Below are positions 9,493-17,915 of a stretch of DNA of 64,000 bases, piece after piece. How positions within the stretch are numbered: the stretch's first letter is position 1; every line of letters begins with the position of its first letter. Made by a program: the position numbers and the translations under genes. Source of the stretch: Rathayibacter sp. Leaf185 (lineage in GTDB: Bacteria; Actinomycetota; Actinomycetes; Actinomycetales; Microbacteriaceae); assembly GCF_001423885.1 (NCBI RefSeq), contig NZ_LMPP01000006.1, positions 1 through 64,000 of the forward strand, in the 5' to 3' direction. The notes under the pieces are model-generated. The model saw nothing but the letters and a program-made list of their open reading frames with translations. It did no database searches and was not told the DNA's origin.

Positions 9493-9758
9493 GCGGACTC
9501 CGATGCGGTGGAGGGAGGAGGAGCGGGGCGGGCCGGGGGAGGCTCCACCAGTCGACCAGAGCGCGGCCGCCCGGCGCCTCGTCGCACGGAGGAGGTGTGC
9601 GGCGGAGCGCCGCGTCCTCCCCGATGCACGCACACCCAGTGTTGCGGCCAGGTTTCGAGCCGGTGATCCTCCGCCGCTCCTCCGCGCACCGTGGAGACTC
9701 GCGGCCCTGAAGCCCGCGCGCCCTGCACGATCCGAGGAACACGGACCCGCAGCCGGGA

Positions 9759-10700
9759 TCACATCGTCACGACCAGCCGCTCGGTGGACGCCCACTCCCG
9801 CTCGATGTCGGCGAGCGGCACCGCGCGCAGCGGCAGCGTCAGTCCGCCCGTCGCCGCGAGCGCCAGGATCTTCGGCAGCTCGGCCAGCAGGAGGCGCGGG
9901 GCGATCGATCCCGCACCGCTGCCGGTGATCGAGATCGACGACGCCCGCAGCAGCGAGGCGTCGAGCGAGACGCGCGATCCCGCCAGCGCGCCGATCTGCA
10001 CGTACGTGGTCGCGGAGGCGGTGTGCGCGAGACCGGTGCGGCGCAGGGCCTCGAGCGCCGCCTCCGCCACCGGACCCCAGAGGTAGTCGAGCACCACGTC
10101 GATGCCGTCGGGCGCGGCACGGCGGAGGCTCGCCACGAGGTCGTCGTCGATCCGCACGGTCGCGACGCGGTCATCCTCGACGAGACGCGCGAGGGCGTCG
10201 GCGTTGCGGCCTGCGGCGATCACGCGGCCCGCGCCGAGGTGCAGCGCGATCGCGACGGCCAGCGACCCGGAGGCGCCGGTCGCACCGAGCACGAGCACCG
10301 TCTGCCCCGGCCGCAGCGCCGCTGCCCCGACCAGCGGCAGCCAGGCCGACATCGCCGGGTTCACGATCCCCGCGGCCTCGACACTGCCGAGCGACTCCGG
10401 GACCGGGACTGCGAAGCCCGCCGGCACGATCGTCCGCTCGGCGAGCGTGCCGAACGGATCGGGCGAGCCGCCGGTGTAGACCCTGGTGCCGTCCTCGAGC
10501 AGCCCGACGCCGTCGACCCCGGGGACGAACGGCAGCTCGTCGCCCGATCCGTAGTGCGCGCCGGCGGCCAGCGACCGGACGATGCGGTGCACGCCGACGG
10601 CGAGCATCCGAACGGGGACGAAGCCCTCCTGCGGCTCGGGATCGCGGAACTCGGCGCAGCGGGGCGGGGTGCTGAAGTCGGTGACGACGGCGGCTCTCAT
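9759..10700 (-). CDS. MDR-superfamily quinone oxidoreductase/alcohol dehydrogenase-like protein
   Basis: A 313-aa medium-chain dehydrogenase/reductase. The N-terminal GroES-like region spans about residues 1-120 and the Rossmann nucleotide-binding region follows, with VLVLGATGASGSLAVAIA as dinucleotide-binding motif. The catalytic-zinc cysteines are not evident, so it fits the zinc-free quinone-oxidoreductase-like branch. It is divergent from a TetR gene, and two inverted-repeat operators lie in the 82-bp gap, so it is very likely the regulator's target. Confidence 0.88.
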   Translation of the reverse strand: MRAAVVTDFSTPPRCAEFRDPEPQEGFVPVRMLAVGVHRIVRSLAAGAHYGSGDELPFVPGVDGVGLLEDGTRVYTGGSPDPFGTLAERTIVPAGFAVPVPESLGSVEAAGIVNPAMSAWLPLVGAAALRPGQTVLVLGATGASGSLAVAIALHLGAGRVIAAGRNADALARLVEDDRVATVRIDDDLVASLRRAAPDGIDVVLDYLWGPVAEAALEALRRTGLAHTASATTYVQIGALAGSRVSLDASLLRASSISITGSGAGSIAPRLLLAELPKILALAATGGLTLPLRAVPLADIEREWASTERLVVTM

Positions 10701-10714
10701 GATGTCTCTTCTCT

Positions 10715-10729
10715 TTGAACAGTGTTCAA
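10715..10729. promoter_or_regulatory. TetR-type operator, site 1
   Basis: Perfect palindrome TTGAACAGTGTTCAA, 15 bp before the oxidoreductase start codon. A second site with the same GAAC/GTTC arms lies at 10753-10765 in the shared divergent promoter region. Confidence 0.75.
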
Positions 10730-10752
10730 CAACGGATGAGCGCTACTGTTAC

Positions 10753-10765
10753 TGAACACCGTTCA
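10753..10765. promoter_or_regulatory. TetR-type operator, site 2
   Basis: Inverted repeat TGAACACCGTTCA, matching the arms of site 1 with a 3-bp centre. It precedes the TetR gene, consistent with autoregulation. Site centres are 37 bp apart. Confidence 0.72.
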
Positions 10766-10782
10766 AAAGTCAAGGAGACGCC

Positions 10783-11403
10783 ATGGCGAAGCTGACGCGC
10801 GACGCGATCGTCGAGGCCGCGTTCGACCTCCTCGCCGAGGGCGGGCTCGCCGCGATCACCGCCCGCGCCCTCGCGGAGCGCCTCGGCGTGCGTGCCGGCG
10901 CCCTCTACTACCACCTGCCCGACATGGCGGCCCTGGCCGACGAGATGGCGACGGTGATGATGCGCGAGATGGTGCGCGCCGAGATCCCGCCCGGCGACTG
11001 GCAGGACGTCGTCCGTGCGACCGCCGCGCACCTCCGGGCGGTGCTGCTGCGCTACCGCGACGGCGCCCGGCTCTTCTCGGGGACCTACCTCATCGACGAC
11101 GAGGCGATCGGATCGATGGAGGTGCCGCTCACCCGCCTCACCGACGCCGGCTTCGCGCTCATCGATGCGCTGCGGGCGATGCAGACGCTCACCGCCTTCG
11201 TCACCGGCAGCGTCATCGAGGAGCAGCACCGCGCCTCCGCCCCCGAGCGCTACACCGCGGCGAGGCGTCACCAGCGGATCGACGCCGAGCGCTTCCCTCT
11301 CACCGACGCGGTCAGCGAGGCGTTCGTCGGCGCGCCCGACGAGGCGTTCGCCTGGGGGGTCGAGACGCTCGTCGCCGGCTTGGCCGCGCGCCGCGCCTCC
11401 TGA
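10783..11403 (+). CDS. TetR/AcrR-family transcriptional regulator
   Basis: A 206-aa repressor-type protein. The N-terminal helix-turn-helix covers about residues 5-50 with the recognition region ALAERLGVRAGALYYHL. The C-terminal half looks like the TetR_C ligand-binding/dimerisation domain. AAGGAG lies 5 nt before the ATG. Two operator palindromes in the divergent gap suggest it controls itself and the MDR oxidoreductase. The inducer is unknown. Confidence 0.9.
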   Translation: MAKLTRDAIVEAAFDLLAEGGLAAITARALAERLGVRAGALYYHLPDMAALADEMATVMMREMVRAEIPPGDWQDVVRATAAHLRAVLLRYRDGARLFSGTYLIDDEAIGSMEVPLTRLTDAGFALIDALRAMQTLTAFVTGSVIEEQHRASAPERYTAARRHQRIDAERFPLTDAVSEAFVGAPDEAFAWGVETLVAGLAARRAS

Positions 11404-11425
11404 CGCCGCGCGCGGGGGAACCGGC

Positions 11426-12415
11426 TCAGCCGGCGGCGACCGAGGTCGAGTCCAGCAGGCCCTCGAGGCGGGCGTAGCTCGTCTCCATGCCGTCGGTCAT
11501 ACCGGTCGCGAGGACGGCGTCGCGCTGGGCGGCGTCGGCGTAGGTGATGACCAGGGTCAGCAGCGTGCCATCGGCCGTGGGAGTCAGGGTCATCTCATTG
11601 AGCGTCGCGGGGAAGCCCGTCCCGATCATCGCCTCGGTGGTGACCGCCCTGACGGGCTCCTCCGACTCGAGGAGCTCGCCCGTGAAGCCGAACCGCTCGT
11701 CGCCGCCGTCGCGCTGCCACTCGTAGCGGTAGCTCCCGCCCACCTCGGTCGCGATCTCGCAGACGGGCATCGACCAGCCGTCGGGTCCGAGCAGCCACCG
11801 CCTCATCAGCTCGGCGTCGGTGTGCGCCCGCCAGACCTGCTCGACGCTCCCGCGGATCACCCGCGACACCCGCACCTGGGTGTCGCTGAGGATCTGCGCC
11901 TCGGTGGCGCGATCCGCGGCGAAGGAGGCGAGGTCGGCGAGGACCGCGTCGATCTGCGCCATCGCCTCGCGGGTGCCCTCCTCCATCCCCATGGCGACGA
12001 GCTGCTCGAGCTGGTCGAGCGAGTCGAACGACGAGGTCGTGGTGAGCCGGGTGCCGCCCGGGATCTCGTCGAACGCGAAGACGGCGCGGGTGGCGGGCAG
12101 GTCGGCACTCGGCGCGCCCGTCTCGTCGGCGAACCGGTCGATCACCTCGAACGAGCGCATCGGATCGACGGCGGTCCAGTCCCAGCAGCCGTAGTGCTGG
12201 TCGCCCTCGGGCCCGGTCATCCGGTACACGCTGCGGCCGTCCGCTTCGCCGTCGTGGCGGAGGAAGGTGGCCGGGTAGGTCGGCGGCCCCCAGAAGCGCT
12301 CGATCTGCCGCGGGTCGAGGTACGCGTCCCAGACGCGCTGAACGGGAGCGGCGAAGTCGGCGACGATCGTCAGGGTGAGGCGGTCGAGGTCCTTCTCGAC
12401 GGAGGTGATGGGCAT
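11426..12415 (-). CDS. Tandem SRPBCC (AHSA1-like) domain protein
   Basis: A 329-aa protein with two consecutive AHSA1/START-like domains: residues ~10-165 (with VQRVWDAYLDPRQIERFWGP) and ~180-322 (with VEQVWRAHTDAELMRRWLLGP). Single-domain relatives of ~150 aa are usual, so this is a duplication-fusion. It lies 24 bp downstream of an ArsR gene, the standard partnership for this family, and has GAAAGG 7 nt before its ATG. Function of such pairs is generally unknown; small hydrophobic ligand binding is typical of the fold. Confidence 0.88.
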   Translation of the reverse strand: MPITSVEKDLDRLTLTIVADFAAPVQRVWDAYLDPRQIERFWGPPTYPATFLRHDGEADGRSVYRMTGPEGDQHYGCWDWTAVDPMRSFEVIDRFADETGAPSADLPATRAVFAFDEIPGGTRLTTTSSFDSLDQLEQLVAMGMEEGTREAMAQIDAVLADLASFAADRATEAQILSDTQVRVSRVIRGSVEQVWRAHTDAELMRRWLLGPDGWSMPVCEIATEVGGSYRYEWQRDGGDERFGFTGELLESEEPVRAVTTEAMIGTGFPATLNEMTLTPTADGTLLTLVITYADAAQRDAVLATGMTDGMETSYARLEGLLDSTSVAAG

Positions 12416-12439
12416 GACGGGCCTTTCGAGTGGAGTCGG

Positions 12440-12805
12440 TCAGACAGGGTTCTGCGAGGAGCCAGCGTCGGGCTCGGGTTCGGCGAGCAGCGCGTCGAGC
12501 CGGTCGATGCGCCCGCGCCAGATCTCCTCGAACCCGTCGAGCAGGCGCTGGGCCTGCCGGAGTCGCCCGGGATCTGCGCGGACGAGGCGCTCGCGGCCGA
12601 GCGGTCGCTTGGTCACGAGCATCGCCTCCTCGAGCACGGCGACGTGCTTCTGCACCGCCGCGAACGACATGTCGTAGCGGTCGGCGAGCTGCGAGACGGA
12701 CACCTCTTCCCGGAGGGTCCGCCGGACGATGTCGCGCCGGGTCGCGTCGGCCAGCGCCCGGAACATCCGGTTCACGTCGGCGTCGGAGAGTTCATGTACA
12801 ACCAT
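12440..12805 (-). CDS. ArsR-family transcriptional regulator
   Basis: A 121-aa winged-helix regulator with the motif FRALADATRRDIVRR near the N-terminus and the recognition helix around YDMSFAAVQKHVAVLEEA. No metal-binding cysteine set is visible, so it belongs to the non-metal group that partners with SRPBCC proteins. ATG at 12805 gives the typical family start MVVHELSD; an ATG at 12817 adds MCNH. Neither has a Shine-Dalgarno, but a TAATGT -10-like hexamer lies ~10 nt before 12805, suggesting a (nearly) leaderless mRNA. Confidence 0.87.
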   Translation of the reverse strand: MVVHELSDADVNRMFRALADATRRDIVRRTLREEVSVSQLADRYDMSFAAVQKHVAVLEEAMLVTKRPLGRERLVRADPGRLRQAQRLLDGFEEIWRGRIDRLDALLAEPEPDAGSSQNPV

Positions 12806-12817
12806 GTGATTGCACAT
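12794..12817. promoter_or_regulatory. Candidate ArsR operator
   Basis: Inverted repeat ATGTACAA (12794-12801) and TTGCACAT (12810-12817), 7 of 8 positions paired with an 8-bp spacer. It spans the start codon and -10 region of the ArsR gene, a position suited to autorepression. Confidence 0.5.
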
Positions 12818-12853
12818 TACGACCGAACCGATGGCGCCGCAAGAGGGCCTCGG

Positions 12854-13693
12854 TCACACCGTCGGCGTCAGCTCCTGCAGCCCCGTCACGCGCAGCAGAT
12901 CGAGCCGCGCCTCGTCGGCCGATCCCGGCACCACCGTGTACACCACGATCCGCAGGTCGCCGCCGGTCACCGAGAGCACGTCGCAGTCGACCGTGATCGG
13001 CCCGACGGGCGTCGCCGTGACCGTCTTGCGGCTCGCGCGGTGCTCGGCGACGTGCGCCTGCGACCAGCGTGCGGCGAAGTCCGCCGAGGCCGCCCGCAGG
13101 CGCACGACCAGGTGGGCGAGCGCGGCGTCGTCGGGGTAGCGGCCGACGGCAGCGCGCAGGTCGGCGACGAGGTCGGCCGCGAACTCCTCCTCGTGCCGCT
13201 CGTCGAAGTCGGTGCCCGCGTGGCCCTGGGTGAAGTGCCGCCAGACGAGATTGCGGTCGAGCCCGGTGAAGCGCGAGGGGTCGCCGTTGATCGCGGCCCA
13301 GAGCGGGTTCCACAGCAGGATGTCGTGGGCCGCGGTGAACACGGCGAGCGGCACGTCGCCCAGGCGGTCGACGATGCGCTGCACCCCCGGGGTGATGTGC
13401 TGCGGAACCTGCGCCGGCGTCGGCGGCGCGACTCCGGCGACGCGGAAGAGGTGGTCGCGCTCCTGAGCCGTCAGCCGGAGGGCGACGGCCAGGGCGCCCA
13501 GCAGCTGCCCCGAGGGGTTCACCGCGCGGCCCTGCTCGAGCCGCACGATGTAGTCGACGCTCACGCCGGCGAGGGCGGCGAGCTCCTCGCGACGGAGCCC
13601 GGCGGTGCGCCGGCCGGCCCCCGCGGGCAGTCCGACCTCCGCCGGGCGGACGCGCTCGCGCCACGACCTCAGCACGCTCGCGAATTCGCTCAT
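12854..13693 (-). CDS. XRE-family (MmyB-like) regulator
   Basis: A 279-aa protein with an N-terminal XRE helix-turn-helix (RTAGLRREELAALAGVSVDY, LEQGR) and a C-terminal MmyB-like ligand-binding domain (LWNPLWAAINGDPSRF; later VVYTVVPGSADEARL). MmyB-like regulators are usually divergent from, or next to, an SDR oxidoreductase, as here (SDR at 13811). Three tandem 15-bp repeats in the shared promoter are candidate binding sites. A second XRE/SDR module is at 40825-42692. Confidence 0.9.
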   Translation of the reverse strand: MSEFASVLRSWRERVRPAEVGLPAGAGRRTAGLRREELAALAGVSVDYIVRLEQGRAVNPSGQLLGALAVALRLTAQERDHLFRVAGVAPPTPAQVPQHITPGVQRIVDRLGDVPLAVFTAAHDILLWNPLWAAINGDPSRFTGLDRNLVWRHFTQGHAGTDFDERHEEEFAADLVADLRAAVGRYPDDAALAHLVVRLRAASADFAARWSQAHVAEHRASRKTVTATPVGPITVDCDVLSVTGGDLRIVVYTVVPGSADEARLDLLRVTGLQELTPTV

Positions 13694-13725
13694 GCCCCCA
13701 TGCTCCCCCCTCCGGGGCGCTGCGG

Positions 13726-13770
13726 TCCTGGTACCGGCAGTCCTGGTATCAGCAGTCCTGGCGCCAGGCG
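13726..13770. repeat. Three tandem 15-bp repeats in a divergent promoter
   Basis: Units TCCTGGTACCGGCAG (13726-13740), TCCTGGTATCAGCAG (13741-13755) and the weaker TCCTGGCGCCAGGCG (13756-13770), followed by ATACCTGG. They lie between the XRE regulator and its divergent SDR gene, so they may be regulator-binding iterons. Confidence 0.6.
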
Positions 13771-13810
13771 ATACCTGGGGCGGCGGGCGGCACGGGCACA
13801 GCATGGGGAC

Positions 13811-14491
13811 ATGACAACGACACTGATCACCGGGGCCAACCGCAGCCTCGGACTCGAGACCGCCCGCCGCCTCCTCGAGGCCGGCCACACCGTGTACGCC
13901 GGAATGCGCGACACCGCCGACGGGGACGCCGTCCGCGCCCTCGGAGCGCACGCCGTGCAGCTCGACGTCCTCGATGCGGCGAGCGTCGATGCGGCGATCG
14001 CCTCCCTGCCCGAGCTCGACGTGCTCGTCAACAACGCCGGCGTGCTCGGCACCTCCTTCGGCGTCGACGACCTGTCGGCGGAGGCGATGGCGAGCGTCCT
14101 CGACACCAACGTCACCGGGATCGTCCGGGTGACCCAGGCCGCGCTGCCGCTCCTCCGACGCTCGGCCGCGCCCGTGATCGTGAACGTCTCCTCCGGGGTC
14201 GGCTGGCCTCGCGCCCTCTCCACCCCGAGCGCCGACGAGTTCCCCGTCCAGGCCGTGCCGTACGCCGCGTCGAAGGCCGCGGTCATCGCCCTGACGGTGC
14301 AGTACGCCAAGAACCTGCCGGAGTTCCGCGTCAATGTGACCGATCCGGGCTACACCGCGACCGACTTCAACGGCCACGGCGGCCACCAGACCGTGACGGA
14401 GGGCACCGACGCGACGGTCGCCCTCGCACTCATCGGCCCCGACGGCCCCACCGGCGAGTTCCACTCGCGCCACGGGCGCATCGAGTACTGA
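13811..14491 (+). CDS. SDR-family oxidoreductase
   Basis: A 226-aa short-chain dehydrogenase. The cofactor motif is TGANRSLG; the second glycine of the usual TGxxxGxG is serine. NNAG and the active-site YAASK are present, with the catalytic serine in NVSSG. The C-terminus is short for the family. It is divergent from the XRE/MmyB regulator at 12854-13693, a recurrent pairing. No Shine-Dalgarno is evident; AGCAT lies 6 nt before the ATG, hinting at a leaderless start. Confidence 0.88.
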   Translation: MTTTLITGANRSLGLETARRLLEAGHTVYAGMRDTADGDAVRALGAHAVQLDVLDAASVDAAIASLPELDVLVNNAGVLGTSFGVDDLSAEAMASVLDTNVTGIVRVTQAALPLLRRSAAPVIVNVSSGVGWPRALSTPSADEFPVQAVPYAASKAAVIALTVQYAKNLPEFRVNVTDPGYTATDFNGHGGHQTVTEGTDATVALALIGPDGPTGEFHSRHGRIEY

Positions 14492-14503
14492 TCCGCCTCG
14501 AGC

Positions 14504-14537
14504 GAACCCCCGGACCGGGATTCTCTGTCCGGGGTTC
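14504..14537 (+). terminator. Hairpin terminator candidate
   Basis: Inverted repeat GAACCCCCGGAC (14504-14515) against GTCCGGGGTTC (14527-14537) with one bulged C, 12 bp after the SDR stop codon. There is no T tract after the stem, so it would be an imperfect intrinsic terminator. Confidence 0.5.
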
Positions 14538-14605
14538 CCTGGGCGCCCGCGACGATTCGTTGCAAGGGGCAACAAAAGGTCGGCGCGCGCGGCAGAATGG
14601 GTGGC

Positions 14606-15862
14606 ATGACGCAACGGAGCAACTGGGCGGGCACCTACGAGTACCGCGCCGCCGACATCATCGAGCCCGAGTCGATCGAGGAGGTGCAGCGCCTCGTCCG
14701 CGAGAACGACCGCGTCCGCGCGCTCGGCTCCCGCCACTCCTTCAACTCGCTCCCCGACACCCCGGGCGCCCTGCTGCACCTCGGCCGCCTCGCCTTCGAG
14801 CCGGTGATCGACGCCGACGCGAACACGATCACCGTCCCGGGCGCCACCCGCTACGGCATCGTGGCCCAGCACCTGCACGCCAACGGCTACGCCCTGCACA
14901 ACATGGGCTCCCTCCCCCACATCTCGGTCGCCGGAGCGATCTCGACCGGCACCCACGGGTCGGGCGACCGCAACGCGAACCTCTCCTCCGCCGTCTCGGC
15001 GCTCGAGCTCGTCACCGCCGACGGGTCGCTCCGCACCATCCGCCGCGGCGAGCCCGGCTTCGAGGGCGTGGTCGTCGGACTCGGCGCCTTCGGCATCGTC
15101 ACCCGCGTCACCCTCGACATCCAGCCGACCTTCGACGTCCGCCAGGACGCCTTCGTCGACCTGCCGTGGGACCGCGTGCTCGACGATTTCGACGCGATCA
15201 CCTCCTCCGCCTACAGCGTCAGCCTCATGACGCACTGGTCGAGCCCGACAGTCGAGCAGCTGTGGCTGAAGACCAAGGTCGAGAACGGCTCGGTCGCGGA
15301 TGTCGACGCGACGCACCTCGGCGCGATCGCCGCCTCCGCCTCGCTCTTCGCCGTCTCGGAGGGCGTCGACTCGAACCTCAACCCGTTCGGCGGCTCCGTC
15401 GGACCGTGGTCGGAGCGCCTGCCGCACTTCCGCCTCGACCGCGAGCCGAGCGCCGGGGACGAGATCCAGAGCGAGTACATGGTGCCGCGCGCGAACATCC
15501 GCGAGGCGATCGTGGCCCTCCGGGCGATCGGCGAGCGGATCGACGAGGTGCTGCTGATCACCGAGCTGCGCACCATGGCGGGCGACGACCAGTGGCTCTC
15601 CCCCGCGTCGGGTCGCGACAGCGTCGGCGTCCACTTCACCTTCGCCAAGGACCGCGCGGGAGTCGACGCGGTGCTGCCCGCCGTCGAGGGCGCGCTGCTG
15701 CCGCTGGGCGCCCGGCCGCACTGGGGCAAGCACTTCCTCGCCGGCGCCTCCGAGATCGCGCCGCTCTACCCGCACCTCGCCGACTGGCGCGCGCTGCGCT
15801 CCGAGTGGGACCCGGCCGGCACGTTCGCGAGCGACTTCGTGCAGGAGCGCCTGCTGGGCTGA
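14606..15862 (+). CDS. FAD-linked alditol/xylitol-oxidase-like protein
   Basis: A 418-aa flavoprotein of the VAO/PCMH family. GSRHSFNS near residue 45 contains the histidine expected to bind FAD covalently in alditol oxidases; THGSG follows near residue 115. The C-terminal half matches the alditol oxidase/D-arabinono-lactone oxidase region, ending in a DPAGTF-like motif. Length agrees with known xylitol oxidases (~415 aa). The family oxidises terminal hydroxyls of polyols with O2, yielding aldose and H2O2. I prefer ATG 14606 over 14597 because a CAGAAT hexamer is 6-7 nt upstream of it and neither has a Shine-Dalgarno. Confidence 0.88.
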   Translation: MTQRSNWAGTYEYRAADIIEPESIEEVQRLVRENDRVRALGSRHSFNSLPDTPGALLHLGRLAFEPVIDADANTITVPGATRYGIVAQHLHANGYALHNMGSLPHISVAGAISTGTHGSGDRNANLSSAVSALELVTADGSLRTIRRGEPGFEGVVVGLGAFGIVTRVTLDIQPTFDVRQDAFVDLPWDRVLDDFDAITSSAYSVSLMTHWSSPTVEQLWLKTKVENGSVADVDATHLGAIAASASLFAVSEGVDSNLNPFGGSVGPWSERLPHFRLDREPSAGDEIQSEYMVPRANIREAIVALRAIGERIDEVLLITELRTMAGDDQWLSPASGRDSVGVHFTFAKDRAGVDAVLPAVEGALLPLGARPHWGKHFLAGASEIAPLYPHLADWRALRSEWDPAGTFASDFVQERLLG

Positions 15863-15877
15863 CGGCTCGCCGCCTTT

Positions 15878-15938
15878 CGCGAGATGCCACTTGGGTACGC
15901 CTCCGCCGGCGTGTCGCGTACACGAGTGGCATCTCGCG
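15878..15938. repeat. 61-bp palindromic element, family A copy 1
   Basis: Perfect 14-bp arms CGCGAGATGCCACT (15878-15891) and AGTGGCATCTCGCG (15925-15938), with inner GTACGC/GCGTAC arms and GGCGTGTCGCG in the loop. An equally long copy in the opposite orientation lies at 24325-24385. It behaves like a REP/MITE-type intergenic element rather than a gene-specific terminator. Confidence 0.8.
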
Positions 15939-16006
15939 GAGCTGTCAACGGGGTCCGCGGCCGGGGCACGAGTCGTAGCGTCGAGGGGACGAGAGGGAGG
16001 CGCACC

Positions 16007-16405
16007 ATGCCCAGGAACGAGCAGATCCCGTCCACCATCGAGCGCTCCGACGAGCACGCGCAGGCCCTGTGGTCGGCCGCGCACGACTCGGCCGTCGAGA
16101 GCTACGGAGACGGCGAGCGCGCCCACCGCACCGCCTTCGCCGCGCTCAAGCACGAGTACGAGAAGGTCGGCGACCACTGGGAGCGCAAGGCCGAGAAGGG
16201 TCCGTCCGACGACCGTGCCGCCCAGAGCGGCCCCTCCGGCTCGGGCGAGGCGGCAGGCGGAGTCGACGCGAACGCCACCAAGGCGCACCTGCTCGACCTC
16301 GCGAAGCGCCTCGACATCCGCGGCCGCTCCCGCATGACCAAGCCCGAGCTCGTCGAGGCCCTCCAGCGCGAGAACACCAAGCGCACCCGCAAGGCCGCAG
16401 ACTGA
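16007..16405 (+). CDS. ChaB-like protein with Rho-N/SAP-like C-terminal domain
   Basis: A 132-aa basic protein. Residues ~5-60 resemble the ChaB domain (IPSTIERSDEHAQALW, then a conserved KHEYEKVGDHW). Residues ~88-125 resemble a Rho-N/SAP-type nucleic-acid-binding helix pair (LLDLAKRLDIRGRSRMTKPE, ELVEAL). A GAGGGAGG Shine-Dalgarno precedes the ATG. Such two-domain proteins are common in Actinobacteria; a nucleic-acid-related role is likely but undefined. Confidence 0.85.
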   Translation: MPRNEQIPSTIERSDEHAQALWSAAHDSAVESYGDGERAHRTAFAALKHEYEKVGDHWERKAEKGPSDDRAAQSGPSGSGEAAGGVDANATKAHLLDLAKRLDIRGRSRMTKPELVEALQRENTKRTRKAAD

Positions 16406-16432
16406 CCCTCCACCCGGCTCCTGCTCCGCGGG

Positions 16433-17632
16433 CTACTGGATCAGCGCGTCGCGGATCGCCGCCATCCCGAGCTCGAGCTCGGCGAACGTCGTCGACAGGG
16501 GCGACAGCCCGATCCGAATGCCGTCCGGCCGGCGGAAGTCGGGGATGATCCCCTCGGCCTGCAGCCGCGGCACCAGCCCCGCGAACGACTCGTGCGCGAT
16601 CGTCACGTGCGAGCCGCGCTCCTGGGGCACCCGCGGAGTCGCCACCCGCACTCCGAGCGGCACCAGCCACTCGTCGGCCAGCTCGAGCGCATAGGCCGTC
16701 ATCGCCTCCGACTTCGCGCGCACCGCGGGCATGCCGACCGCGCCGATCAGCCCGATCATGTCCTGCATGGCGACCATCGCCGTGATCGGAGGCGTCCCGC
16801 TGAGGAACCGCCGCATCCCGTCGGCGGGCGCGTAGCCCGGTCCCATCTCGAACATGTCGGCGACGCCCATCCAGCCCTGGATCGGCTGCGCGAGCGAGCC
16901 CTGGTGCCGGGACGCCACGTACGCCCACGCGGGCGCCCCCGGGCCTCCGTTGAGGTACTTGTACGAGCAGCCGACGGCGAGGTCGGCCCCCCACGCGTCG
17001 AGCTGCATCGGCACCGACCCGACCGAGTGGGAGGCGTCCCACAGCACGAGCGCGCCCGCCGCGTGCGCCTGCGCGGTGATCGCCGCGGCATCGGCGAGGA
17101 ACCCCGAGCGGTAGGCGACGTGGCTCAGCAGCACGAGCGCGGTGCGCTCGCCGAGCACCGGGGCGAGATCCTCCGTCGAGACGCCGCGCTCGGGGTCGGA
17201 GGTGATCCAGCGGAGGGTGCTCCCGGTCTCGGCCGCGATGCCCTCGAGCACGTAGCGGTCGGTCGGGAAGTTGTCGGTGTCGACGACGATCTCGTCGCGA
17301 CCCTCCGCCGCCTGTCGCGCGACCGCGGCGCGCGCCAGCTTGTAGAGGAGCACGGTCGTCGAGTCGGCGACCACCGTCTGCCCCGCGGCCGCACCGAGCG
17401 CCGCCGCGCCGAGCGCATCGCCGACCTCGAGCGGGCGGTCGAGCCACGACTCCGCCCAGCCGCGGATGAGGCGGCCGCCCCACTCCTCCTCGGCGAACCG
17501 CGCGAGGCCCTCGACGCTCGCCCGCAGCGGCCGCCCGAGCGAGTTGCCGTCGAGGTAGGAGCGCACCTCGGGGGTGCGGACGAACAGCTCGGGGTACGGC
17601 GCGAGCGGGTCCTGGGCGTCGAGCGGATGCAT
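16433..17632 (-). CDS. kynU: Kynureninase
   Basis: A 399-aa PLP enzyme of the fold-type I aminotransferase class. Visible features: LDGNSLGRP near residue 28, NFPTDRYV, LLSHVAYRSG, LWDASHSVG (PLP aspartate) and CSYKYLNGGPG with the Schiff-base lysine. It cleaves kynurenine to anthranilate and alanine in tryptophan catabolism. No other kynurenine-pathway gene is adjacent, so it may serve tryptophan salvage or act with unlinked genes. TACGCT lies exactly 6 nt before the ATG, consistent with a leaderless mRNA. Confidence 0.92.
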   Translation of the reverse strand: MHPLDAQDPLAPYPELFVRTPEVRSYLDGNSLGRPLRASVEGLARFAEEEWGGRLIRGWAESWLDRPLEVGDALGAAALGAAAGQTVVADSTTVLLYKLARAAVARQAAEGRDEIVVDTDNFPTDRYVLEGIAAETGSTLRWITSDPERGVSTEDLAPVLGERTALVLLSHVAYRSGFLADAAAITAQAHAAGALVLWDASHSVGSVPMQLDAWGADLAVGCSYKYLNGGPGAPAWAYVASRHQGSLAQPIQGWMGVADMFEMGPGYAPADGMRRFLSGTPPITAMVAMQDMIGLIGAVGMPAVRAKSEAMTAYALELADEWLVPLGVRVATPRVPQERGSHVTIAHESFAGLVPRLQAEGIIPDFRRPDGIRIGLSPLSTTFAELELGMAAIRDALIQ

Positions 17633-17694
17633 CCCCTCAGCGTAGGCTCGCCCGCCGACACGCCTGAGCGGCCTCGCCCCGCTCGAGACTCCAC

Positions 17695-17729
17695 GAGTTG
17701 TCGTACTCGGCACCCGACTACGACAACTC
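17695..17729. repeat. 35-bp palindrome, family B copy 1
   Basis: Arms GAGTTGTCGTA (17695-17705) and TACGACAACTC (17719-17729), pairing almost to the centre. A second 35-bp element with the same AGTTGTCGTACTCG core lies at 34623-34657. It sits between the divergent kynU and GH13 genes; the rest of this ~280-bp gap holds the kynU leaderless promoter and a small leader ORF. Confidence 0.7.
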
Positions 17730-17870
17730 CTGCGTTTTCGGCGGTCCACGCAGGGGAGGGGCGCGCGGGAGGTGCGCCGCCGAGAACCTGAGAAGTCAAC
17801 GAGCAGACGCCGATCCGCCGCCCACCTACGCTCGCCGGAGGACGACCACCCCCGACCCCGGAGCCGCCCC

Positions 17871-17915
17871 GTGATCAAGCACACCCCCGCCCTGCAGAAC
17901 GATCTCGACGCATGA
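17871..17915 (+). CDS. Possible 14-codon leader ORF
   Basis: A GTG at 17871 preceded by GGAG (7-nt spacing) opens a 14-codon frame whose TGA overlaps the ATG of the GH13 gene (ATGA). The larger gene has no Shine-Dalgarno of its own, so translation of this short frame could couple to it. No similarity is recognised, and it could be chance. Confidence 0.35.
   Translation: MIKHTPALQNDLDA

Noticed and set aside
9493-9758. Riboswitch before the uptake operon
   Set aside because: I looked for purine or TPP riboswitch cores because of the gene content, but no conserved core or long paired structure is apparent.
11015-14491. Plus-strand frame of over 1100 codons ending in the SDR
   Set aside because: It crosses several opposite-strand genes; only the last 226 codons match a protein family.
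12854-16288. Very long minus-strand open frame (over 1100 codons)
   Set aside because: Only its downstream end (12854-13693) is a real XRE gene; the rest is antisense to the well-supported SDR and FAD-oxidase genes and has low-complexity Arg/Gly/Asp composition.
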